Origin: CBETVX01 sp965539935 | GTDB lineage: Bacteria > Bacillota > Clostridia > Peptostreptococcales > Caminicellaceae | Direction: 5' to 3' | DNA: 64,000 nt | Assembly (NCBI GenBank): GCA_965539935.1 | Contig: CBETVX010000003.1 | Span: 1 to 64,000 of the forward strand | Shown here: in pieces, positions 8,546-17,498 of the stretch | Layout of the letters: every line of letters starts with the position of its first letter | Position numbering within the stretch: the first letter of the stretch is position 1 | The notes under the pieces: model-generated | What the model was told of the DNA's origin: nothing | The model's input: only the letters and a program-made list of their open reading frames with translations | Databases searched by the model: none | Made by a program: the position numbers and the translations under genes

Positions 8546-8569
8546 TAAATTCATGTCTTTATTTTTTTT
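8537..8569 (+). terminator. Terminator of the spoIIA operon
   Basis: The stem AAGACATGA / TCATGTCTT (9 bp, 5-base loop) overlaps the sigF stop codon and is followed by TATTTTTTTT. Confidence 0.85.
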
Positions 8570-8630
8570 GGAATTATTAAAAGTGATTATGGTTAATACT
8601 ATTATTAAGAACTAAATGAGAGGTGATAGA

Positions 8631-8798
8631 ATGAATAATTTCTTTAAAAAGAAATATATTTTCATATATATCTTAATTACCTGTATTTCAGTAACTTCGG
8701 CGTATTTTCTATACAAAAAATATAATGTAAATAGACCTATGTCGGCAAAGTTAGTTATTAACTTTTATTATGATCAGGAGAATGAATCATGGACGTAA
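8631..8798 (+). CDS. Small membrane-anchored protein preceding spoVAA
   Basis: A 55-residue protein with a Lys-rich start, one membrane segment at about 9-26 and a short outward tail. The ATG at 8631 follows GAGAGGTGAT; the upstream in-frame ATG at 8616 lies within that site and is rejected. Its last 10 bases overlap the start of spoVAA, so translation is probably coupled. A weak sigma-G-like pair (GAATT at 8571, AATACTA at 8595) lies upstream, which would suit forespore expression but is off consensus. I do not recognise the family. In Bacillus, dacF occupies the neighbouring position, but there is no similarity to it. Confidence 0.55.
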   Translation: MNNFFKKKYIFIYILITCISVTSAYFLYKKYNVNRPMSAKLVINFYYDQENESWT

Positions 8799-9415
8799 AT
8801 GATCAAATTTATATTCAATCAAAGGGGCTTGTAAATATAAAGAAACCAAGAACTATGAAAGTAAAAGACTTAACAGTAATTGTGGCTCCCGACAAAATAA
8901 AAGAAGAGATCGAAAATATAGATGTAATAGATATTTCAAACAAAAAAAATGAATATGTAGTAATATCCTTAATATATGTGGTAAGAAAAATTAAGGAAAA
9001 ATATTCCAATATAACTATTGAAGTAATAGGTGAAGATCAAGTATTACTTAATATTAAAAAAATACAACCGAAAAAAGACAGTAAAATATTTGAATATTTT
9101 AAAGTGTTTATTGTATGTAGCATAGTATTTTTTGGAGCAGCTTTAGCCATTAATCACTTTCATGCAGATGTTAATATGAAAGAGGCCCATAGCAGCATAT
9201 ACAAACTTATAACTGGAAAAGAAGAAGATAGACCATTAATGTTACAAATTTCATATTCTCTAGGTATAGGTATTGGGATGATAGCCTTTTTTTATAAAAT
9301 ATCTCCCAAGGCTCCAAAGGATGAACCCAGTCCCCTCGATTTAGAGCTGTATCTATATAACCAAAATGTAAGAGAATATATTATAGACAAGGAACAGGAC
9401 AATGTTTATAGATAA
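8789..9415 (+). CDS. spoVAA: Stage V sporulation protein AA
   Basis: A 208-residue protein with a soluble N-terminal domain (1-105) and two membrane segments (about 106-127 and 152-172), the layout of SpoVAA. SpoVA proteins form the channel in the spore inner membrane that moves Ca-dipicolinate in during sporulation and out during germination. It overlaps the upstream 55-residue gene by 10 bp and spoVAB by 14 bp. Many clostridia carry only spoVAC-AD-AE, so the presence of AA and AB is worth noting. Confidence rests on position and topology as much as on sequence. Confidence 0.8.
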   Translation: MDVNDQIYIQSKGLVNIKKPRTMKVKDLTVIVAPDKIKEEIENIDVIDISNKKNEYVVISLIYVVRKIKEKYSNITIEVIGEDQVLLNIKKIQPKKDSKIFEYFKVFIVCSIVFFGAALAINHFHADVNMKEAHSSIYKLITGKEEDRPLMLQISYSLGIGIGMIAFFYKISPKAPKDEPSPLDLELYLYNQNVREYIIDKEQDNVYR

Positions 9416-9818
9416 AATACTAATAATCATTATTGGAATATCCCAAGGAGCAGCAGTGGGGACAGCCTTTGCAGCATTTATAACTATCCTGGATATAATT
9501 TATAGATTACTTCAAATTTCATTAACACCTAAATATTTAAGATTATATGAGAAAAGTATAATAATTTCCTTTTCATTATTTGCTTTTCTAAATCTAATTG
9601 ATTTTAATGTTAATTTAGGAATTATCACAACCATATATTTTGGACTATTTACTGGAATTTTTATTGGATTATTTGCATCGGCTTTAGCGGAGGTATTAAA
9701 TGTTATACCAGTAATAGTTAATAAGCTTAATTGTCATCAATATATAGATTATATAATCCTATCTATGATTGCCGGAAAGGTTATTGGGTCAATGGTCTAT
9801 TGGCTAAAGGTGAATTAG
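9402..9818 (+). CDS. spoVAB: Stage V sporulation protein AB
   Basis: A 138-residue, very hydrophobic protein with four membrane segments, matching SpoVAB in length and topology. It contains the N-terminal GISQGAAVGTAFAAF segment. It starts inside the end of spoVAA (14-bp overlap) and belongs to the same Ca-dipicolinate channel operon. The start ATG lies in the spoVAA C-terminal codons with GGAACAGGA as its weak ribosome site, consistent with coupled translation. Confidence 0.8.
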   Translation: MFIDKILIIIIGISQGAAVGTAFAAFITILDIIYRLLQISLTPKYLRLYEKSIIISFSLFAFLNLIDFNVNLGIITTIYFGLFTGIFIGLFASALAEVLNVIPVIVNKLNCHQYIDYIILSMIAGKVIGSMVYWLKVN

Positions 9819-9828
9819 GAGGTGCCCA

Positions 9829-10005
9829 ATGGATAAAAAATATTTAAACGAAATAAAGACAAAAATAATACTTTTACAGAATAAAGAAGATAATGAAAAA
9901 ATACACGAATTTAATTCTTTAGAGTTTAGTAGAGATATAGTAAGTAATGAAATTAAAACTAATATAGAAGGTATACGACATATGAATAATATCTTGGGAG
10001 GCTGA
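9829..10005 (+). CDS. 58-residue protein inside the spoVA operon
   Basis: A short gene between spoVAB and spoVAC. The ATG at 9829 follows TAGGAGGTG, and the stop at 10003-10005 is six bases before the spoVAC start. The product is charged and probably helical (KKYLNEIKTKIILLQNKEDN near the N-terminus, ending in NNILGG), with no membrane segment. Its tail encodes the GGGAGG site of spoVAC, so it is translated as part of the operon. I recognise no family. A forespore-expressed accessory of the SpoVA channel is a guess from position only. Confidence 0.6.
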   Translation: MDKKYLNEIKTKIILLQNKEDNEKIHEFNSLEFSRDIVSNEIKTNIEGIRHMNNILGG

Positions 10006-10010
10006 TTTAG

Positions 10011-10469
10011 TTGAGGAAGCAAACCGAAAAAATTAGTAAAGAACAAGAATACCAAGAATATGTAAAGAAAAAAATTCCAAAGCCTAATTATTTTAAGAAT
10101 TCACTATGGGCATTTTTTGGAGGAGGAATAATCTGTACCCTGGCTCAATTTATTTTAAATTATTTAAAAAACACTGGACTAAGTTCAACAGATGCCAATA
10201 CAATAACAGTTATAATTATGGTATTTTTAGGAGCTTTTCTAACGGGAGTAGGAGTATACGACAAAATAGTGAAGAAAGCTGGAGCTGGAGGAATAGTACC
10301 AATATCTGGATTTGCCAACTCCATTGTTTCTCCTGCAATGGAATTTAAAAGGGAAGGCTATGTACTTGGCGTAGGAGCTAAGATGTTTAGTTTAGCTGGA
10401 CCAGTATTGGTCTATGGATTTGGAAGTTCAGTGATTATTGGATTATTATATTATGTTTTCAACAAATAG
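10011..10469 (+). CDS. spoVAC: Stage V sporulation protein AC
   Basis: A 152-residue integral membrane protein and core part of the spore Ca-dipicolinate channel; in Bacillus, SpoVAC alone behaves as a mechanosensitive channel. Three to four membrane segments are visible after a charged N-terminus (1-30), including a segment GAGGIVPISGFANS near residue 90. The start is a TTG nine bases after GGGAGG. It lies between the 58-residue gene and spoVAD, 14 bp from the latter. Confidence 0.92.
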   Translation: MRKQTEKISKEQEYQEYVKKKIPKPNYFKNSLWAFFGGGIICTLAQFILNYLKNTGLSSTDANTITVIIMVFLGAFLTGVGVYDKIVKKAGAGGIVPISGFANSIVSPAMEFKREGYVLGVGAKMFSLAGPVLVYGFGSSVIIGLLYYVFNK

Positions 10470-10483
10470 GGAGGAAACTAAAG

Positions 10484-11503
10484 ATGGCAATAAAAAAGTT
10501 AGGTAATCAGACAGTACAATTTCAAAACCCTCCAATAATTATAGCTACTTCTTCCACTGTTGGCCCTAAAGAAGGTGAAGGGCCATTAAGGGATTATTTT
10601 GATGTAATTCTTAAAGATGACCTATATGGAGAAAAAAGTTGGGAATTAGCTGAAAGTAAAATGTTAAGAGAAACAATTAAAGCTGCAATTAAAAAAGCAG
10701 ATAAAAATATATCTGAGATAGAATACATGTTATCAGGAGACTTACTTAATCAATTAATGTCAGCTAGTTTTGCTGCAAGGGAATTGGCAATACCCTTCTT
10801 TGGGTTATATGGAGCATGTTCTACAATGACAGAATCATTAAGTATAGGATCTATGCTTATTGATGGAGGCTATGCAGATAATCTAGTAGCTGCTACTTCA
10901 AGCCATTTTAGCTCAGCTGAAAGACAATATAGGTTTCCACTAGAGTCAGGTAATCAAAGAGCACTTACTGCTCAATGGACCGTTACAGGTGCCGGTGCAG
11001 CTATAATATCTAAATATGGAAATGGACCTCAAATTCCATATGTTACAACAGGTAGGGTAATAGACTTAGGTATAAAGGATCCTAATAATATGGGAGCTGC
11101 AATGGCTCCAGCTGCTGTAGATACAATAGTTAATCATTTTCAAGATACAGGGCTAACTCCAGATTATTATGACCTTATTGCAACTGGTGATCTTGGAGCA
11201 ATAGGGAAAGAAATAGCTGAGGAGATGATATTTGATAAAGGATATAATATCTCTAAAGTATTTAATGATTGTGGATTATTAATATTTGATAATGAAACGC
11301 AAGATACCCATGCAGGAGGAAGTGGATGTGGATGTTCAGCCTCTGTATTTTGTGGATATATTTATAATGAAATGAAAAAAGGAAGGTTGAACAAAGTTCT
11401 ATTGGTTTCAACAGGAGCATTATTGTCGGTTACAAGTACACAACAGGGAGAATCTATACCGGGAATAGCACATGCTGTTTCAATAATAAATCAAGAGGTT
11501 TAG
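10484..11503 (+). CDS. spoVAD: Stage V sporulation protein AD
   Basis: A 339-residue thiolase-fold protein on the spore inner membrane that binds dipicolinic acid for the SpoVA channel. The cysteine-containing segment GLYGACSTMTES (about 107-118) and AGGSGCGCSASVFCGY (about 277-292) are typical of the family. There is no membrane segment. The site GGGAGGAAAC precedes the ATG. It is full length, between spoVAC and spoVAEb. Confidence 0.95.
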   Translation: MAIKKLGNQTVQFQNPPIIIATSSTVGPKEGEGPLRDYFDVILKDDLYGEKSWELAESKMLRETIKAAIKKADKNISEIEYMLSGDLLNQLMSASFAARELAIPFFGLYGACSTMTESLSIGSMLIDGGYADNLVAATSSHFSSAERQYRFPLESGNQRALTAQWTVTGAGAAIISKYGNGPQIPYVTTGRVIDLGIKDPNNMGAAMAPAAVDTIVNHFQDTGLTPDYYDLIATGDLGAIGKEIAEEMIFDKGYNISKVFNDCGLLIFDNETQDTHAGGSGCGCSASVFCGYIYNEMKKGRLNKVLLVSTGALLSVTSTQQGESIPGIAHAVSIINQEV

Positions 11504-11513
11504 GAGGTAAAGT

Positions 11514-11870
11514 ATGGAATATCTTAGAGCTTTTTTAGTAGGCGGTATAATATGTGTTATAGGTCAGCTACTAATGGATGGGACAAAATTAACTCCAGCC
11601 CATGTGCTTGTAACATTTGTAACATCAGGTGCTATATTAACAGCTCTTGGAATATATGAGCCAATTGCTAAATTTGGAGGTACTGGTGCCACAATACCAC
11701 TTCCTGGATTTGGATATTCACTAGCAAAGGGAGCAATATCATCAGTTAAGAAAGCTGGAATATTAGGAGCATTTACAGGTGGTATTGAATCTACAGCTGG
11801 TGGAGTTGCAGCAGCTATTGTATTTGGTTATACTATGGCAGTTATATTTACACCTAAGAGTAAAAAATAG
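11514..11870 (+). CDS. spoVAE: Stage V sporulation protein AEb (SpoVAE membrane subunit)
   Basis: A 118-residue membrane protein with four hydrophobic segments and Gly-rich PLPGFGYSLAKGA in the middle. It is related in pattern to SpoVAC, as expected for the second membrane subunit of the dipicolinate channel. The site AGGAGGTAAAG supports the start. It is 10 bp behind spoVAD and 18 bp ahead of the soluble SpoVAEa gene. Confidence 0.92.
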   Translation: MEYLRAFLVGGIICVIGQLLMDGTKLTPAHVLVTFVTSGAILTALGIYEPIAKFGGTGATIPLPGFGYSLAKGAISSVKKAGILGAFTGGIESTAGGVAAAIVFGYTMAVIFTPKSKK

Positions 11871-11888
11871 ATAAGAGAGGATATGACA

Positions 11889-12473
11889 ATGGGAAAAAAG
11901 AGAAAAATAATAATAGTAACAGATGGAGATAGATTTGCTCAAAAAGCAGTAGAAAAAGCCACAACAAATGTAGGTGGTAGATGCATATCTAGATCAGCTG
12001 GAAATCCTACTCCCATTAGAGGAGAGGAAATTATTGAATATATCAAGGAAGCTAAAAATGATCCTGTAGTTGTAATGGTAGATGATAGAGGAAATAATAG
12101 AATGGGTAAGGGGGAAGAGGCTTTAATTAGTATTGTAAATCATCCTGATATAGAAGTAATAGGAGTTATAGCAGTAGCATCTAATACAGAATTTGTTGAT
12201 GGAGTAAAGGTGGATTTTTCTATAGATTCAGAAGGAAAAATAATTGAAGGAGCAGTAGATAAAGAAGGAAAAAAAACTAAAGAAAGAATTCTATACGGTG
12301 ATACTGTAGATGTAATAAGAGAATGTAATATACCTATTGTAGTAGGCATAGGTGATATTGGTAAGATGAATGGTAAAGATGATTGTGAAATAGGGGCTCC
12401 CATTATTACAAAGGCTATGCAGGAAATAGTAAAGCGAAGTGGAATAAATGGAAAAATTAACAAAAAAGATTGA
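11889..12473 (+). CDS. spoVAEA: Stage V sporulation protein AEa
   Basis: A soluble protein of 194 residues with the SpoVAEa N-terminal pattern (KKRKIIIVTDGDRFAQKAVE) and the segment SAGNPTP. An ATG at 11883 is also possible, but it is only two bases from GAGAGG. The ATG at 11889 has an 8-base spacer and is preferred. The last 26 bases overlap spoVAF. Its exact role in dipicolinate transport or germination is not established in the family. Confidence 0.88.
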   Translation: MGKKRKIIIVTDGDRFAQKAVEKATTNVGGRCISRSAGNPTPIRGEEIIEYIKEAKNDPVVVMVDDRGNNRMGKGEEALISIVNHPDIEVIGVIAVASNTEFVDGVKVDFSIDSEGKIIEGAVDKEGKKTKERILYGDTVDVIRECNIPIVVGIGDIGKMNGKDDCEIGAPIITKAMQEIVKRSGINGKINKKD

Positions 12474-13908
12474 TGAAAACATTGAATATTTAGATAGAAA
12501 AATAGGGATATCAAAGAGTTTTGATATTATAAAAAGAGATATAGTAGTTGGTGGAAGGAAAGCTGCATATATTTGCATAGACGGCTTTATAAAGGATGAA
12601 ATAATGCTATTTATAGAAGAAAGACTTCAAAAGTTAGATAGGGAAGACATTGTTCCTAATACTATAGAAAAATTAATAAGCCAAAAAATTTCCTATGTAG
12701 AAGTAGAAACTACAGATGAAATAGATAAAATAGAGTTAATGATATTATCGGGAGCATTGGCATTAATTATTGATAAAGCTGAAAAAGCTATTATTATAGA
12801 TGCCCGTACCTATCCTGCAAGGGGACCTGAAGAACCAGACCTTGAAAAGGTAACTAGAGGTTCTAGAGACGGGTTTACAGAAACTCTAATATTTAATACA
12901 GCATTAATTCGAAGAAGAATCAGAGATGGAAATCTAAGGTTTGAAATAACTCAGATAGGAAAAAGGTCAAAAACCGATGTTGTAATAGGATATATTGAAG
13001 ATATAGCAAATCCCAATTTAATTAAAGACCTTAAAGAAAAGCTGGATAAAATTAATACGGATTCATTAGAAATGGCAGAAAAGTCTTTGGAAGAATTTAT
13101 TATGGGCAGAAGTTTAAATCCATTACCTCAAGCAAGATATACAGAAAGGCCCGATGTTACAGCAGCTCATCTTTTAGAAGGGCATATAGCAGTTATGGTT
13201 GATACTTCTCCAAGTGTTATGATTTTACCAGTGACAATGTTCCATTTTACTCAACATGCTCAAGATTATTACCAAAATCCTACAGTAGGAACATATTTCA
13301 GATGGATTCGATTAATAGGAATATTGTTTTCCCTAATACTTCCACCCCTATGGCTTTTACTAGTCTACTACAAGGAAAGTTTTCCCCAATGGCTTCAATT
13401 TTTGGGACCTAAAGAAACGGGAGAGATATCTTTATTCCTTCAATTTTTCATATTGGAGTTAGGAATAGATCTTCTTAGAATGGCTTCTATACATACACCT
13501 AATACTTTAGCAACTTCATTAGCCATTATTGGGGGTTTAATACTTAGTGAGTTTGCTGTAAAGGTTGGATGGTTCGTACCTGAAACTATTTTATATATGG
13601 CAGTTGCAGGACTTGGAATGTTTGCTACTCCAAGTATTGAATTTTCAATGGCCATAAGACTATTTAGACTAATATTACTTTTTGCTACAGGTATATTTAA
13701 AATATATGGATTTGTTGTAGCCTTGTTATTTATTGGGTTTGTATTCATTTCCACAAAGTCCTTTGGAGGAGTTAGATATACATGGCCCCTAATCCCCTTT
13801 AATGCTAGAGCATTGTCAACAATCCTATTTAGAAAGCCCATTCCAGAAGTAAAAAGAAGACCTGAGTTTTTAAATACTTTAGATAAAAATGCAGCACCAG
13901 ATGATTAG
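12448..13908 (+). CDS. spoVAF: SpoVAF, GerA-type spore germination protein
   Basis: A 486-residue protein of the GerA A-subunit family. It has a soluble N-terminal part (1-280) with RGSRDGFTETLIFNTALIRRRI, and a C-terminal membrane half with about five segments (about 285-460) including NPTVGTYFRWIRLIGIL. It starts within spoVAEa (26-bp overlap, weak ribosome site), so it is translationally coupled and closes the spoVA operon. Germinant-receptor A subunits are similar, but the SpoVA context and the lack of B and C subunits make SpoVAF the right call. It probably acts in the spore inner membrane during germination. Confidence 0.92.
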   Translation: MEKLTKKIDENIEYLDRKIGISKSFDIIKRDIVVGGRKAAYICIDGFIKDEIMLFIEERLQKLDREDIVPNTIEKLISQKISYVEVETTDEIDKIELMILSGALALIIDKAEKAIIIDARTYPARGPEEPDLEKVTRGSRDGFTETLIFNTALIRRRIRDGNLRFEITQIGKRSKTDVVIGYIEDIANPNLIKDLKEKLDKINTDSLEMAEKSLEEFIMGRSLNPLPQARYTERPDVTAAHLLEGHIAVMVDTSPSVMILPVTMFHFTQHAQDYYQNPTVGTYFRWIRLIGILFSLILPPLWLLLVYYKESFPQWLQFLGPKETGEISLFLQFFILELGIDLLRMASIHTPNTLATSLAIIGGLILSEFAVKVGWFVPETILYMAVAGLGMFATPSIEFSMAIRLFRLILLFATGIFKIYGFVVALLFIGFVFISTKSFGGVRYTWPLIPFNARALSTILFRKPIPEVKRRPEFLNTLDKNAAPDD

Positions 13909-13937
13909 AAAAAAGAACCCGGAGTACACCGGGTTCT
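13905..13937 (-). terminator. Terminator shared between spoVAF and the PBP gene
   Basis: The 9-bp stem AGAACCCGG / CCGGGTTCT with a 6-base loop is followed on the minus strand by TTTTTTCT. It therefore ends the penicillin-binding-protein gene best; on the plus strand the T tract is weak. Confidence 0.8.
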
Positions 13938-16900
13938 AATCATTACTGTCAATTATAGAGTTGTCATTGCTATCGATGATTTCATTTGGATTATTTGGGT
14001 TAATTATTTCCTCGTTATCATTCTGGTTTGAAGGCTGAATTACAGTTCCATCTGGGAAAATTATGGTTCCATCGGGAAGAATTTTTTTCCCATCGGGTAG
14101 TATACTTACGCCATTGGGAAGTGTGATAGTACCCGGTGGAAATTCATTGCTATTACTTGGTGGTACGATAAATTGTGTATGAACATCACATTCTTCCGTA
14201 GGAGCCTCATACTCATAATCCCTAGGAATAAAACCATCATGCTCATTTGGATCATAAGGAATCGATCTACTTACGAAAACTTTAGTTTCAATATTTTCTG
14301 GTGGACAATACTCTGTTGCCAACTTGCCAGTAGTTGTGTCAATTTGTAACTCCACATGGACATCATCGTAATCCTTAGGTTCTGTACCAGAAATAAAATA
14401 TTCACTTTTAACGGTATTTCTAGGGTCCATATATGATAACTGGGTCGGAAGTTTACCAGACTTAGTATCCACAGCTATTTGTATAATTCCCTCAGGTTTA
14501 TCAAATTCCTTAGTTGGCAAATCATTATGAATTTCAGTCATTACTTTATTCCATAGGGTAGCACTTATGCTACTACCACTGTCTAACATTAATTGAAGGT
14601 CATTTCCTATCCATACACCTCCAACATAATATGGTGTAAAACCTACAAACCAAGCATCAAAATTATCTGAAGTAGTACCAGTCTTACCGGCTGTAGGCAT
14701 ATTTTTAAGTTTGGCCCTTGTACCTGTACCAGCTTCAACACCTGTTCTCATCATGTCAGATACAATATATGCAACCTGTGGACTTACCACAAAATTCTTT
14801 TGAGGCTTTCTTTCAAAGATTATATTTCCATTTCTATCGGTAATCTTAGTAAATGAATGGGGCTCAATATGAACTCCTTGATTTGCTATGCTACCATATG
14901 CAGCAGTTATCTCAAGTGGAGTTATTCCATGAGTCATACCACCTAAAGCCATGGAAGCTAAGTTTTCATCATTTGTTCTTATGTTTTGATCTCTATCTAC
15001 TAAGGTAGAAATACCCATTTTCTTAAGATATTCAAAGGAAGTATTAAAGCCTATTCTTTCAACTATTTTAACAGCAGGTACATTCATAGACCATTGTAAA
15101 GCCTCTCTAAGGGTTACTAATCCCCAATATCCAGTTGTCTTTGGGTTATAGCTCTTTTCATACCAGTTTCTAGGCCAACGCTGACCACTTTCATTATAGT
15201 TTGGTACATCATCAATAATACTTGCGGCAGTCCATCCATTATCTATAGCTGGAGTATATACTGTTAGAGGTTTAATAGCCGATCCAGGCTGTCTAGGATG
15301 ATTTGCTCTATTATATAACTTCTGTCCTTTAACCTGTCTACCACCTACTAAAGCTTTGATTTGCCCAGTTGTATAGTCGATTATTACCATTGCAGATTGT
15401 GGCTGTATGCTACCATCTTCACTTATATTATAGTATTTATTTGAGATTAATAAGTTTCCATTACCATCTTCTTTTAAGAAATCCGAATTATTTTTAAGGA
15501 ATTCACTTGATATAACTAAGTTATTACTTGAGTCTAAAGTTTTATGCTGATTTTCAATACCTGTTACTCTACCACCCTTATGGATGTATAGCCCAGGAGC
15601 TTCCCATCTTTGGTAAGTGCCATTCCACTTAAGATTTTCTTCATCGTATTTACAAGCATCCTTTAAAAATACATCTATGCCATTTTCGGAGTTATAAAAA
15701 CTTAATCTTCTATTTTTATAAAGCACTAAATCACCAGAATCTGTATATTCATAATCAGCCTTAGGAATGATTAGTGAATTATCAGTAGATATTAGATTTT
15801 CATACTTATATAGAATAATAGAATTGCTTTTCTCACTCTTTATATTTCCAGCATCATCTTTTTTAAAAATAACTGATGGGAAATTTTCAGTATCTTTATA
15901 GATAGATTCAATTTTCTTTTGCATATCAAGGTCAAGGGTACTGTAGATTTTTAAACCTTGAGTATATAGCATATCATTTGCTTCATCTTCTGTTATATTT
16001 AATTCTTCCATCAAAGTATTGACAACTTCATCTTCAACAAAATCTGAGAAGAAGGAGGTTATGTTAGCATTAACCGTGCTGCCAGGATTAAGTTTTTCCT
16101 TAAGATCTATACTTTTTGCTTCTTGATATTCTTCTTCAGTAATATAGCCACATACTTTCATAAAACCTAATACGCTATAATACCTATCATAACAGCTTTC
16201 GTTAAATAATGTTGTATATATATCTCCTTCTTTAAGAACTAGTCCCTTTTCCCTTTCTTCATCAGTTACATCTTCCGTTCTTTTAACCCTTAAAGGGGAA
16301 TGATAAGTTGGGCTTTGAGTAATACCTGCTATTAAAGCTGCTTCAACTAAATCTAAATCCTTAGCACTTTTAGAAAAATATGTTTGAGCAGCAGCTTCTA
16401 CCCCTTTAGCACCGCTTCCCAAATATATAGTATTCATATAATATTCAAAAATTTGTTCCTTAGTTAGATTTTTCTCTAACTCCACAGCATAATAAGCTTC
16501 TTTAATTTTTCTAGTAAGAGTTTTTTCGCTCTTTATATGGGGAAGATAAAGATTTCTAGCCAATTGTTGAGTAAGTGTACTTGTTCCCCTAGGGGACGAT
16601 TGAGTTTTTATGGCTTGAAGAATAGCTCCTACTAGTCTTTTAAAATTGAATCCATGATGTTCAAAAAAAGTTCTATCTTCAGTAGCGATAAAAGCGTTTT
16701 TTAAATCCTCATCAATATCTTCATATTTAACTATGGTTCTAAGCCCGTCATTTTGGATTTTCTCTAATAGATTTCCATCCTGATCTAAGATCTCAGAATT
16801 CTCATCTAACATGTAATCGATTTTTGAAACATCAATTGGTTCAACATCTTTAATTGTAGATAGTACTAAGCCTGCTGAGGCACCTGCGCCAATGAAACCA

Positions 16901-17016
16901 GCAATGATAAAGAGTATAATAAAGAATTTTATAGAAGTCCAAATAATATTTTTCTTTTTTGATTTCTTTTTATCATTATTATTTTTTTTCGACCTTCGCT
17001 TTTTATTTTCACTCAT
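13936..17016 (-). CDS. Class A penicillin-binding protein (PBP1A-type)
   Basis: A 1026-residue bifunctional cell-wall synthase. A Lys-rich cytosolic tail (1-28) and one membrane anchor (about 29-52) are followed by the glycosyltransferase domain, with E113 in ATEDRTFFEHHG. The transpeptidase domain has S579-A-I-K and KTGT at 778-781. The frame is open to 17052, but the ATG at 17016 follows GGGAGG and is chosen. A long insert lies between the domains (about 300-530). The tail has a row of proline-glycine heptads (959-993: PPGTIT, LPNGVSI, LPDGKKI, LPDGTII, FPDGTVI), then an Asn/Asp-rich end. It is oriented against its neighbours and shares a terminator with spoVAF. Confidence 0.93.
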   Translation of the reverse strand: MSENKKRRSKKNNNDKKKSKKKNIIWTSIKFFIILFIIAGFIGAGASAGLVLSTIKDVEPIDVSKIDYMLDENSEILDQDGNLLEKIQNDGLRTIVKYEDIDEDLKNAFIATEDRTFFEHHGFNFKRLVGAILQAIKTQSSPRGTSTLTQQLARNLYLPHIKSEKTLTRKIKEAYYAVELEKNLTKEQIFEYYMNTIYLGSGAKGVEAAAQTYFSKSAKDLDLVEAALIAGITQSPTYHSPLRVKRTEDVTDEEREKGLVLKEGDIYTTLFNESCYDRYYSVLGFMKVCGYITEEEYQEAKSIDLKEKLNPGSTVNANITSFFSDFVEDEVVNTLMEELNITEDEANDMLYTQGLKIYSTLDLDMQKKIESIYKDTENFPSVIFKKDDAGNIKSEKSNSIILYKYENLISTDNSLIIPKADYEYTDSGDLVLYKNRRLSFYNSENGIDVFLKDACKYDEENLKWNGTYQRWEAPGLYIHKGGRVTGIENQHKTLDSSNNLVISSEFLKNNSDFLKEDGNGNLLISNKYYNISEDGSIQPQSAMVIIDYTTGQIKALVGGRQVKGQKLYNRANHPRQPGSAIKPLTVYTPAIDNGWTAASIIDDVPNYNESGQRWPRNWYEKSYNPKTTGYWGLVTLREALQWSMNVPAVKIVERIGFNTSFEYLKKMGISTLVDRDQNIRTNDENLASMALGGMTHGITPLEITAAYGSIANQGVHIEPHSFTKITDRNGNIIFERKPQKNFVVSPQVAYIVSDMMRTGVEAGTGTRAKLKNMPTAGKTGTTSDNFDAWFVGFTPYYVGGVWIGNDLQLMLDSGSSISATLWNKVMTEIHNDLPTKEFDKPEGIIQIAVDTKSGKLPTQLSYMDPRNTVKSEYFISGTEPKDYDDVHVELQIDTTTGKLATEYCPPENIETKVFVSRSIPYDPNEHDGFIPRDYEYEAPTEECDVHTQFIVPPSNSNEFPPGTITLPNGVSILPDGKKILPDGTIIFPDGTVIQPSNQNDNEEIINPNNPNEIIDSNDNSIIDSND

Positions 17017-17193
17017 GTTATTAACCTCCCTAGTATTAATAAAAGGGCACAAGGATTTATATGTACATTGTTTATTATACAGAGAATATTATATCACATC
17101 AGATTGTTAATGTTAATTTAATAATAGAATTGGCAAAAAGTGATATACTAATTTAATAAAGTTGTAATATTTTTAAATATTACTATTTTAACC

Positions 17194-17222
17194 TTGCCAT
17201 AGAATTTTAATTATGATAATAT
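17194..17222 (+). promoter_or_regulatory. Promoter of the tyrS leader
   Basis: TTGCCA (17194-17199), a 17-bp spacer and TAATAT (17217-17222) would start the transcript just before the T-box stem I. Confidence 0.5.
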
Positions 17223-17249
17223 ATCCAATAAATAATATTGATAAAAACT

Positions 17250-17471
17250 ATGAAGGAGCCTAGTAGTTATCTATGGTTACAATCTAAGAGAGCAAACTGG
17301 TTGGTGAAAAGTTTGCAGTACATAGATGATGAATTACACTCTGAAGTTTCAAGGACCGAAATCCTTGACGATTTCCACCCGTTAAAGTGGACTAGAGGCA
17401 TTACATATGTAAATTAAGGTGGTACCACGGGTCTTCTCGTCCTTAGAATGAACGAGAGGGCCCTTTATTTT
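17250..17471 (+). promoter_or_regulatory. T-box leader (tyrosine) of tyrS
   Basis: The conserved T-box AAGGTGGTACCACGG is at 17416-17430. It is followed by a terminator (CGGGTCTTCTCGT against ACGAGAGGGCCC, then TTTATTTTT) that can be replaced by the antiterminator. Stem I spans about 17285-17345 with an AGAGAG bulge. The probable specifier codon TAC (Tyr) is at 17335-17337 in GAATTACACT. Uncharged tRNA-Tyr pairing with this leader would allow read-through into tyrS. Confidence 0.92.
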
Positions 17472-17498
17472 TGAAAAATTTATGAGGAGGTTATATAT

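Noticed and set aside
8571..8601. A firm sigma-G promoter for spoVA
   Set aside because: GAATT and AATACTA are present, but the fifth -35 base and the first -10 base are off consensus and the spacer is 19; noted only as a weak possibility.
10106..10348. An 80-residue frame inside spoVAC
   Set aside because: A shadow frame, Ser/Asn/Arg-rich, within a clear gene.
12140..12578. Two minus-strand frames over the spoVAEa/spoVAF overlap
   Set aside because: No ribosome sites; antisense shadows of two well-supported genes.
13440..13841. A 133-residue minus-strand frame in spoVAF
   Set aside because: Antisense shadow of the membrane half of spoVAF.
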